Source: Planctomycetaceae bacterium (GTDB lineage Bacteria > Planctomycetota > Planctomycetia > Pirellulales > UBA1268). From it: a stretch of 7,243 nucleotides of DNA. The position numbers and the translations under genes were made by a program. The stretch covers positions 1-7,243 of the forward strand of contig CANGIH010000118.1 of the NCBI GenBank assembly GCA_947453875.1, read 5' to 3'. The notes under the pieces were generated by a model. It was not told where the DNA came from, searched no databases, and saw only the letters and a program-made list of their open reading frames with translations. Shown in pieces: positions 1-4,751 of the stretch (positions are counted from its first letter, which is position 1; every line of letters begins with the position of its first letter).

Positions 1-266
1 GCGACGTGATGGACGAGCGTCCCGGCCGGCTGCGGTTCGGGGGGATCGTCCTCACGATGCACGACGACGCCCTGGACCTGACCCGGGAGGTTGAGGACGA
101 GGTGCGGGACTTCTTCGGAGAGATCGTCTTCGAGACGGTCATCCCGCGCGACGTGGCGGTGTCGGAGGCGCCCAGCCACGCCCGCAGTGTGCTCGACTAT
201 GCGCCGCGCTCGCGGGGAGCGCGTGCCTACACGGAATTGTGCATGGAGGTGCGGGACTGTGAGTAA
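1..266 (+). CDS. parA: ParA/Soj chromosome-partitioning ATPase, C-terminal end (5' truncated by window)
   Basis: About 86 residues are visible, read from base 3; the gene begins before the window. The segment matches the ParA/Soj C-terminal third: a hydrophobic strand GGIVLTMHD, the helix LTREVEDEVRDFFG, then the family-typical VIPRDVAVSEAPSHARSVLDYAPRSRGARAY split over residues of about 42-74. The Walker A and switch motifs lie upstream and cannot be checked. ParA is a cytoplasmic ATPase that binds DNA non-specifically when ATP-bound and moves ParB-bound origin regions. The TAA stop at 264-266 overlaps the GTG start of parB by eight bases, which is the usual parAB arrangement and implies co-transcription and coupled translation. 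The GTG/ATG at 6-11 is internal, because the ParA fold cannot begin there. Confidence 0.92.
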   Translation, partial: DVMDERPGRLRFGGIVLTMHDDALDLTREVEDEVRDFFGEIVFETVIPRDVAVSEAPSHARSVLDYAPRSRGARAYTELCMEVRDCE

Positions 267-1362
267 GGAACGACGTCTGGGCCGGGGACTCGAAGCGCTG
301 CTTGGCCGTGCGGGCCTCGACCCGCAGGCCACCCCGTCGGCGCCGCGGACCGACGGCACCGCGGCCCTTGCCACGGCGGCCACCGTGGCTGTTCCCGCAA
401 CCGGTGGACTCGGGGCTGGCGCTGCTCGGCTGATCCTGCACGCGCCGGAGGAGGTGGAGCAGGCGGCATCCACCCTGCCGGTGTCGGAGGTCGATCCGGC
501 GCTGGTCGACCCGAATCCATGGCAGCCACGATCGGTCGTCGACGACGCCGCGCTCGGGGAGCTCACCGCCAGCCTCGGCGAGCATGGACTCGTGCAGCCG
601 ATCGTCGTTCGCGCCCGCGGCGAGCGTGATCAGCTCATCGCCGGGCAGCGCCGTCTGGCGGCCGCCCGGCGCCTCGGTTGGACAAAACTGGCCGTCCGCG
701 TCCTCGACGTCGATGACCGGCAGATGTCGGAGATCGCGATCGTCGAGAATCTCCAGCGCCGCGACCTCGACGCGTTGGAGAAAGCTGCCAGTTTCAAGAA
801 CTATCTCGCCTCCTGGGGCTGCACGCAGGACGAGCTTGCCAAGCGGCTCTCCATCGATCGCTCGAGCGTCACCAACCTGATTCGACTCCTCGAACTCCCG
901 GCGGCGGTGCAGCAGCGGCTCCGGGCCGGGGAGATCTCGATGGGCCACGCCCGGGCCCTGCTGCCGCTCGGTGACGAGCACGAGCAGGTGAAGCTCGCGC
1001 AGCGGATCGTGACCGAGGGGCTTTCGGTGCGGGCGATCGAGGGGGAAGTGCAGGAGATCCTCCGCGCCGACGAAGACGATCCCGCGCTGGCCGACGACGG
1101 CGAGGCGACAGCCCCCTCGGCAGATCCCGTGGATGGCGATGACGATGGCGGCGGCCGGGCCCAGGCTCCTGCCACGAAGCGGAAGCCGGGACGGCCGGCG
1201 ACCAAACGAACGGCGCAGGTGCAGGCGGTGGAGACCCAACTGCGGCGGGCGCTGGGGACGAAGGTGGTCGTCCATGCCAACGGCAAGGGGGCAGGGCGGA
1301 TCGTGATTCCGTTTGCCGATCTCGAGGAATTCCAGCGGCTTCTCCGGCAGATTGCCGGCTGA
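259..1362 (+). CDS. parB: ParB/Spo0J chromosome-partitioning protein (CTP-dependent parS-binding clamp)
   Basis: This is a 367-residue ParB. I chose the GTG at 259 because GGAGGT at 245-250 sits eight bases upstream and the product starts with the family-typical RRLGRGLEALLG. Domains in order: the N-terminal ParA-stimulating peptide (about 1-16); an Ala/Gly-rich linker (20-70); the N-terminal CTP-binding domain with NPWQPR (86-91), GLVQPIVVR (110-118), GQRR (129-132) and ENLQRRDL (163-170); a helix-turn-helix around TQDELAKRLSIDRSSVTNL (189-207); the GHARALL segment (229-235); an acidic then basic linker (about 269-320); and a C-terminal dimerisation domain (about 321-367). ParB loads at parS, closes on CTP and slides to form the partition complex. 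Two oddities are Gln130 where the family usually has Glu (GERR), and a KRKPGRP AT-hook-like stretch at 307-313. No parS site was seen in the window. Confidence 0.96.
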   Translation: MSKERRLGRGLEALLGRAGLDPQATPSAPRTDGTAALATAATVAVPATGGLGAGAARLILHAPEEVEQAASTLPVSEVDPALVDPNPWQPRSVVDDAALGELTASLGEHGLVQPIVVRARGERDQLIAGQRRLAAARRLGWTKLAVRVLDVDDRQMSEIAIVENLQRRDLDALEKAASFKNYLASWGCTQDELAKRLSIDRSSVTNLIRLLELPAAVQQRLRAGEISMGHARALLPLGDEHEQVKLAQRIVTEGLSVRAIEGEVQEILRADEDDPALADDGEATAPSADPVDGDDDGGGRAQAPATKRKPGRPATKRTAQVQAVETQLRRALGTKVVVHANGKGAGRIVIPFADLEEFQRLLRQIAG

Positions 1363-1439
1363 GGCTGATTTCCGGGTGCGTGCGGGGCGACGCCGGCCGC
1401 GTCGAAACGTGCGAACCGGGCCGGAATCCCTTGGGGCGG

Positions 1440-1467
1440 CTGAAGTGGAGCGTTTTTCCGGTACACT
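1440..1467 (+). promoter_or_regulatory. Candidate sigma70-type promoter for tRNA-Pro
   Basis: CTGAAG (1440-1445) and TACACT (1462-1467) are separated by 16 bases. The -10 box matches TATAAT at four of six positions, the -35 box matches TTGACA at only three of six, and a T-run (1452-1456) lies in the spacer. The mature tRNA begins 31 bases after the -10 box, leaving a short leader for RNase P. The match is weak, and read-through from parB is also possible. Confidence 0.35.
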
Positions 1468-1497
1468 CTTGCGGCAGCGGCCACACGCAGCCGCAGA

Positions 1498-1572
1498 CGG
1501 GGCGTAGCTCAGCCTGGTTAGAGCGCCTGGTTTGGGACCAGGAGGTCGAAGGTTCGAATCCTTTCGCCCCGA
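1498..1572 (+). tRNA. trnP: tRNA-Pro, anticodon UGG
   Basis: A full cloverleaf folds by hand. The acceptor stem CGGGGCG (1498-1504) pairs perfectly with CGCCCCG (1565-1571), with discriminator A1572. The D-loop holds AGCCTGGTTA. The anticodon stem CCTGG/CCAGG (1526-1530 / 1538-1542) encloses the loop TTTGGGA, giving anticodon TGG at 1533-1535 and the expected G37. A five-base variable loop (1543-1547) is followed by a T arm with loop TTCGAAT (1553-1559) and one G-U pair at its base. The C1-G72 pair and UGG anticodon identify proline. CCA is not encoded, because TTC follows A1572, so the tail must be added after transcription. It decodes CCN proline codons by wobble. It lies between parB and the ribonuclease/barstar unit, on the same strand. 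Confidence 0.97.
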
Positions 1573-1602
1573 TTCGGTTTGAGGCTGGAAAACAACGCAT
1601 TT

Positions 1603-1625
1603 CGGCGATCGTCCCCGGATCGCCG
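1603..1625 (+). repeat. 8-bp inverted repeat (hairpin) downstream of tRNA-Pro
   Basis: CGGCGATC (1603-1610) and GATCGCCG (1618-1625) are perfect complements around a seven-base loop, 30 bases past the tRNA 3' end. No T-run follows, so it is at best a non-canonical terminator or a processing stop for the tRNA transcript. A second, mutually exclusive stem, CGGATC (1616-1621) with GATCCG (1629-1634), uses the same GATC bases. Confidence 0.5.
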
Positions 1626-1696
1626 GCAGATCCGCGGGAAGGTTCGGCGCTCCCCAGCCGCTCCCGAAGGTGCGATTTCGAAGGGGATGGAAGTGA

Positions 1697-1722
1697 GGAG
1701 GTTGGGTGTCCTTACGACCTCC
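1697..1722 (+). promoter_or_regulatory. Hairpin sequestering the ribonuclease ribosome-binding site
   Basis: The Shine-Dalgarno GAGGAGG lies at 1695-1701, four bases before the GTG start at 1706. GGAGGTTG (1697-1704) can pair with CGACCTCC (1715-1722), which is inside codons 4-6: eight pairs, one of them G-U, with a ten-base loop (1705-1714) holding the GTG start codon. The pairing is seen directly. That it lowers translation of the toxin-like ribonuclease is an inference. Confidence 0.55.
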
Positions 1723-2404
1723 CTGGTTCTCTCCCCAATTCTCTCCCTGGCTCTCTGATCCCTGGAGGCTCCGTCTCCTCCAGGTTCTCGTCGCGGTAGC
1801 GCTGCTCGCGGTGGTCTGGGCGGCGGAACGCTACGGGGGCGTGGGGCAGGTGGCCCCCGAGCCCGTCGCTGTCGATCGACAGCTCGAGCCGGGTGCCCCG
1901 CCGACTCTGACAGACTTCGCGACCGCCGACGACGGTGGTGCCGATACGGAGGCGCCGCCCCGCACGGAAGCCAACCGACGCGAGGAATCGAGCGTCGACC
2001 GAGCCCCGGCCGGTTCACCCGCCCCCGCCGCGTCGCGTCGCTCGAAGCCGACGCCGCAGGCATCACCAACCGCCGCCGATCCGCTGGTGATCAACGGGCT
2101 CTCCCTGCGCGATTCGAGCGGGCGCACGATCTACCGCGGGCAGATCGATCTGGCCCCGACGATCGAGCGGATCGCCGCCGGCCGGCGGTTGCGATTCCCC
2201 AACGACGGCACCACGTTTCAAAACCGCGAGAATCGCCTTCCGCGACGCCCGCCGGGATACTACCGCGAGTGGGTCGTGCCGACACCGCAGGAATCGGGCC
2301 CGGGCCCACAACGGCTGATCACCGGCGAGGGGGGCGAAGTCTGGTACACCCCCGACCACTACCGCTCCTTTCGCCGCCTCCCCACGGAGATCCGGATCCG
2401 ATGA
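1706..2404 (+). CDS. Guanyl-specific ribonuclease (barnase/RNase Sa family), exported or membrane-anchored
   Basis: This is a 232-residue protein. The GTG at 1706 has a strong GAGGAGG site, and an in-frame TGA at 1694-1696 rules out an earlier start. Layout: a Trp/Pro-rich N-terminus (1-20); one hydrophobic segment (about 22-40) after Arg21 and Arg23, which predicts N-in/C-out, with a possible signal peptidase site after VWA39; a Pro/Ala/Asp-rich spacer likely to be disordered (about 44-125); and a ribonuclease N1/T1-type domain (about 140-225). The domain shows FQNRE (171-175, the guanine-binding loop matching RNase Sa 37-41), YYRE with Glu188 as general base, Arg203 in QRLITGE, and DHY with His218 as general acid. 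The Arg matching barnase Arg83/RNase Sa Arg65 is absent; an ungapped reading places Pro199 there. There is no cysteine. The family cleaves RNA after G. The stop overlaps the barstar start, so the inhibitor is made with it. A secreted enzyme and a cell-surface toxin are both possible. Confidence 0.9.
   Translation: MSLRPPWFSPQFSPWLSDPWRLRLLQVLVAVALLAVVWAAERYGGVGQVAPEPVAVDRQLEPGAPPTLTDFATADDGGADTEAPPRTEANRREESSVDRAPAGSPAPAASRRSKPTPQASPTAADPLVINGLSLRDSSGRTIYRGQIDLAPTIERIAAGRRLRFPNDGTTFQNRENRLPRRPPGYYREWVVPTPQESGPGPQRLITGEGGEVWYTPDHYRSFRRLPTEIRIR
1761..1784 (+). repeat. Perfect 8-bp inverted repeat inside the ribonuclease signal-segment codons
   Basis: CCTGGAGG (1761-1768) and CCTCCAGG (1777-1784) are perfect complements around an eight-base loop, over codons 19-27 just before and in the hydrophobic segment. 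Its CCTCC arm could also compete for the ribosome-binding GGAGG at 1697-1701, so it may be part of a larger 5' structure. It may equally be chance in GC-rich coding sequence. Confidence 0.5.
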
Positions 2405-2790
2405 CCACCGCGCCTGGGCCGTTCCTGTTCAGCGAGGATCCGGTGGCATACCGCGACGAAGGCGCCCTCGTGGTGCGGATTCCCGCCAAGGCCAAGGGGA
2501 AGGAAAAACTCCTCAGCGTGCTCGCCGCGAAGCTCCGTTTCCCGAGCTACTTTGGGAGCAACTGGGACGCCCTCGAAGAATGCCTCCGCGATCTCTCATG
2601 GCTCGGCGATCGGCCGCGGGTGGTGATCGTCCACGAGGCATTCCCCTTTTCGTCGGCCGGAGAGGCGCTCGCGATCTATCAGGGCATTCTCGCCGACGCC
2701 GTGGCGGTTCATCGCGAACGCGGCACACCCCCGATGCTCGAGGTCGTTTTTCCTCGCCCATCGGTCGACGACGCCCCGCCCAAGGGCTGA
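2401..2790 (+). CDS. Barstar-family ribonuclease inhibitor (immunity protein)
   Basis: This is a 129-residue cytoplasmic protein with no signal or membrane segment. The ATG at 2401 forms an ATGA overlap with the ribonuclease stop; GGAGA at 2386-2390 is the likely ribosome site, and coupled translation is expected. The barstar fold is recognised by a hydrophobic strand ALVVRIP (22-28), a helix KEKLLSVLAAKLRFP (34-48), then the signature YFGSNWDALEECLRDL (50-65), a strand RVVIVHEA (73-80) and a last strand MLEVVFP (112-118). Tyr50 and Asp56 match barstar Tyr29 and Asp35, which contact the barnase active site. Asp39 is replaced by Glu60 and Trp38 by Glu59. Compared with the 90-residue barstar it has an extra N-terminal stretch and a Pro-rich tail. 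Its place directly after the ribonuclease makes it the likely cognate inhibitor, shielding the cytoplasm before export. Confidence 0.92.
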   Translation: MTTAPGPFLFSEDPVAYRDEGALVVRIPAKAKGKEKLLSVLAAKLRFPSYFGSNWDALEECLRDLSWLGDRPRVVIVHEAFPFSSAGEALAIYQGILADAVAVHRERGTPPMLEVVFPRPSVDDAPPKG

Positions 2791-2808
2791 CAGACAAGGT
2801 CTTGTCTG
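2791..2808 (+). repeat. Palindrome immediately after the barstar stop codon
   Basis: CAGACAAG (2791-2798) and CTTGTCTG (2801-2808) are perfect complements separated by GT, and begin on the base after the TGA. As RNA this gives a seven-pair stem with a four-base loop. No T-run follows, so it could be a weak terminator, a 3'-end stabiliser or a protein-binding dyad. Between here and the end of the next convergent gene (2949) I see no gene. Confidence 0.55.
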
Positions 2809-2948
2809 CTGCATCGGCCCGCAGATCCTGGATGTGGCCCGGACGCACCGACTCACGCTGAGAGGCCGCTGGACCGGAGCGACCGCGGCGGACGGGCCCG
2901 GTCTCCGCACCGCACCCCCGAGGGTCGATTTCCTCCGGCTTCTTCCCT

Positions 2949-3386
2949 TTATTTCTGCGCCTCGACGGGGATCCTGACCCATTCGATCGTCTTCGTCAGG
3001 AAGCCCGAACCGGCCACCATCTCGAAGCCGGTCTGGGTCATGCGGATCGTCATGGGCACAAACATGCCGCGCTTGAGCGCGAAGATCTCCCCACGCCAGG
3101 TGGCGCTGTTGGGATCGTATTGGATGCCGCGGAGCAATTCGGTGTTGATCAGCGCGGGGTTGTCCGCCTTGACCACGCCCCCGACATACTGCCCCTTGTC
3201 GACGAAGATCCGGATGGCCGCATCCATGTCGGCCGGCTTCCAGTCGCCGAGGATCGCGTCGGCCGGATTGGCCGCCGGTTGCTGGGCGTGTGTCGTCGCC
3301 AATCCCACCCCCGACACCGACACCACAGCGAACAACAGCGCCATCGCGATCGATTGACTGACGGCTTGGATCCATCGGCTGGGCAT
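2949..3386 (-). CDS. Small exported DUF2147-like protein
   Basis: This is a 145-residue protein. The start at 3386 is supported by AGAAGGAG on the minus strand (3394-3401), seven bases upstream, and by a signal peptide that begins directly after it: MPSRW, a hydrophobic core AMALLFAVVSVSGVGLA (14-30) and a likely cleavage after THA33. Longer in-frame starts would add a Cys/Arg-rich extension with no signal character. The mature part (about 44-138) follows the DUF2147 pattern: ILGDWKP near the start, a strand pair with IRIFVDKGQYVGGVV, a central LLRGIQYDP...ATWRGEIF, and a closing GFLTKTIEWVRI. This family consists of small beta-rich exported proteins of unknown function. The gene is read after the PEP-CTERM gene, with 147 bases and a strong hairpin between them, so it is probably transcribed separately. 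Family assignment is by pattern only. Confidence 0.75.
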   Translation of the reverse strand: MPSRWIQAVSQSIAMALLFAVVSVSGVGLATTHAQQPAANPADAILGDWKPADMDAAIRIFVDKGQYVGGVVKADNPALINTELLRGIQYDPNSATWRGEIFALKRGMFVPMTIRMTQTGFEMVAGSGFLTKTIEWVRIPVEAQK

Positions 3387-3472
3387 GGCGGGACTCCTTC
3401 TGCTGAAGCAGGGTGCTGGGGCAATGGGCGGGATCGTAGGCCTCCGCCGCCCGCAACACCATGCCGCTTTCC

Positions 3473-3504
3473 CCGGGCCGGGCACCGCGAGATGCCCGAC
3501 CCGG
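3473..3504 (-). terminator. GC-rich hairpin downstream of the PEP-CTERM gene (terminator-like, no U-run)
   Basis: CCGGG (3473-3477) plus CGGGCA (3479-3484) pairs with TGCCCG (3493-3498) plus CCCGG (3500-3504), with a single C/A mismatch and an eight-base loop. That gives eleven pairs, nearly all G-C. It starts 29 bases past the stop of the PEP-CTERM gene on the minus strand. No T-run follows on either strand, so intrinsic termination is uncertain. Confidence 0.45.
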
Positions 3505-3533
3505 ACAAAGCACACGAACCCGAAGCCCCCCGA

Positions 3534-4367
3534 TCAAGCGACCGCCGACTGCCTCAGCAACCGCCGGGCACGCCGCTCGAGCAGCGACAGCCCCCCCATC
3601 ACCACCGCGAGCGCACTGCCGAAGGAATTCGGATCGATCTCGGGCACATCGGTCTGCCGGAACGTGTTGTTGATCGAGGAGACCTGCCCTCCTTCTCCAC
3701 CCAGTTGGATCGTGTCACGGACCCAGAGGTCGATCAGCGAGCCAGGAATCGCTGCAGAATCGGGCAGTCCATTCAAGCTGTGAAGGTGCCACTCGCCGGC
3801 CCCGACGGTTGCATGGCCGGAGTTCGCCAGGTAACCCGCCTCCGAGTCAAAGACATCCTTCCACACGTCAACTGTCTTGCCTGATGTGAGCGAACCCAGA
3901 AACACATCGAAGAAATGGAAGTTCGGACCTAACGCCCCATTGATATGCACTTGATAATCAAGCTCCAGAGTGATGGGAGCACTGTACGCGGAAAGGCCGT
4001 CGATCAAGAATTGGTGGCTGAATATTGACGGATCAATGTTCGTCTTGAGCTGGATCTTTTCGCGACCGTTCCAATTGTCACTGGCTTTGAGATAGGTGAA
4101 ATCCTTGTCTCCGATAGTCCATGTGCCGGTGGGGTTCGGATCCTCCTCACCGCCCGGGCCGAGATTGCTCCCGTTTTGAAAGTTACTAACGCTTCCGATG
4201 TCAATCTGAATCACATCGGCCGCGACGGCCGAAGCGGCTCCCCAGGAGCCGACCGAGAGACCGACGGCGAGTGCCGTGGTGAGCAGGGCCACATGTCGTC
4301 GCCTGCAGGGTTCAAGACAGCCCCTGCCAGGCGTGAGTCCACCGAGTGAACAATGGGTGGTCAGCAT
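3534..4367 (-). CDS. Exported protein with PEP-CTERM-like (PEIDP-type) C-terminal sorting signal
   Basis: This is a 277-residue protein of unknown function. The ATG at 4367 has GAGGAG on the minus strand (4375-4380), seven bases upstream. The N-terminus has a long n-region ending CRRRH (21-25), a hydrophobic core (26-45) and a likely cleavage after AVA49. The mature region (50-240) is rich in Gly, Asn, Asp and aromatic residues and looks beta-sheet-like; I recognise no catalytic motif. The C-terminus is VPEIDP (241-246), then FGSALAVVMGGLSLL (249-263) and ERRARR (264-269): the motif, hydrophobic stretch and basic cluster layout of PEP-CTERM tails, which an exosortase would process during export and surface anchoring. 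No exosortase gene is in the window. G+C drops inside the gene (26 of 60 bases at 4021-4080), unlike its neighbours. Dyads crowd its upstream region. Confidence 0.82.
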   Translation of the reverse strand: MLTTHCSLGGLTPGRGCLEPCRRRHVALLTTALAVGLSVGSWGAASAVAADVIQIDIGSVSNFQNGSNLGPGGEEDPNPTGTWTIGDKDFTYLKASDNWNGREKIQLKTNIDPSIFSHQFLIDGLSAYSAPITLELDYQVHINGALGPNFHFFDVFLGSLTSGKTVDVWKDVFDSEAGYLANSGHATVGAGEWHLHSLNGLPDSAAIPGSLIDLWVRDTIQLGGEGGQVSSINNTFRQTDVPEIDPNSFGSALAVVMGGLSLLERRARRLLRQSAVA

Positions 4368-4394
4368 GAAGAAACTCCTCTTCCGGAGAGAATG

Positions 4395-4414
4395 GAACGG
4401 ACCTGAATCCGTTC
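4395..4414 (-). repeat. Inverted repeat in the PEP-CTERM gene leader
   Basis: GAACGGA (4395-4401) and TCCGTTC (4408-4414) are perfect complements around CCTGAA, 28 bases upstream of the ATG. An overlapping alternative, CTGAA (4403-4407) with TTCAG (4412-4416), cannot form at the same time. It could be an operator or a leader structure. Confidence 0.5.
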
Positions 4415-4422
4415 AGCACATG

Positions 4423-4444
4423 CCGTCGACATGCATTTCGACGG
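4423..4444 (-). repeat. Second inverted repeat upstream of the PEP-CTERM gene
   Basis: CCGTCGA (4423-4429) and TCGACGG (4438-4444) are perfect complements around eight bases that contain the palindrome ATGCAT (4431-4436). It is nine bases beyond the previous dyad. Confidence 0.5.
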
Positions 4445-4452
4445 AACAGCCA

Positions 4453-4469
4453 AGGTGACACCTGTGACC
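4453..4469 (-). repeat. Operator-like palindrome upstream of the PEP-CTERM gene
   Basis: GGTGACACCTGTGACC (4454-4469) is a 16-base dyad with one mismatched pair. Overlapping it, AGGTG-A-CACCT (4453-4463) is a perfect odd palindrome. The size and symmetry suit a dimeric regulator, but no regulator is known for it. Confidence 0.45.
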
Positions 4470-4572
4470 GCCCAAAGCGTTCACATCCACCGGCCTACGC
4501 TGTGCCGCAACTCCGCGAAGAGGCAGAGGGGATGGCAAATCGTCGTCCGAGATCGCTGCGCCAGGTCGATGC

Positions 4573-4593
4573 GTCCGGGGCTTCGCCCCCGAC
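4573..4593. repeat. GC-rich stem-loop in the sppA/PEP-CTERM gap
   Basis: GTC (4573-4575) plus GGGG (4577-4580) pairs with CCCC (4586-4589) plus GAC (4591-4593) across one C/C mismatch, with a CTTCG loop. It has no T-run on either side. It lies about 160 bases past the sppA stop, and could be a REP-like element or a weak terminator. Confidence 0.45.
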
Positions 4594-4751
4594 ACAGACC
4601 CCGGCCTGAGTCATCCTAGCGGTCACTCCCGGTCAACCGCCGGCCAGAGCGACGATTCGATGGGAAAGGCCGATTTCCTGCAGCCGGATGGAGTGGACAC
4701 GTCGTCCCGCCGCAAACGCCGGAGACGAGATCCTGGCGGCGACTCGCCTCG

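Larger units (their letters stand above)
4368..4751. other. Intergenic region between sppA and the PEP-CTERM gene
   Basis: There is no convincing gene here; short open frames on both strands lack ribosome sites and recognisable content. The part next to the PEP-CTERM gene (4395-4469) holds three adjacent dyads, listed separately. The middle has a GC-rich stem at 4573-4593. The part next to the sppA stop (4700-4730) has only an imperfect stem, TCGTC (4702-4706) with GACGA (4724-4728). No clear minus-strand promoter boxes were found, although the PEP-CTERM gene probably has its own promoter here. Confidence 0.6.

Noticed and set aside
139..1275. Long open frame antisense to parB
   Set aside because: It is a GC-rich shadow of parB: Arg/Pro/His-rich, with no recognisable domain and no ribosome site.
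1..1500. parS centromere near parAB
   Set aside because: I looked for the GTTTCACGTGAAAC-type 16-mer and its usual variants and saw none in the window; the site is probably elsewhere near the origin.
1498..2808. tRNA-Pro as an integration site of a mobile island carrying the ribonuclease/barstar pair
   Set aside because: No integrase, transposase or second copy of the tRNA 3' end was seen downstream, and the base composition of the pair matches the flanks.
3387..3515. Longer DUF2147-like protein from the start at 3515
   Set aside because: The extension is Cys/Arg-rich and overlaps the hairpin at 3473-3504; the ATG at 3386 has both a ribosome site and a signal peptide.
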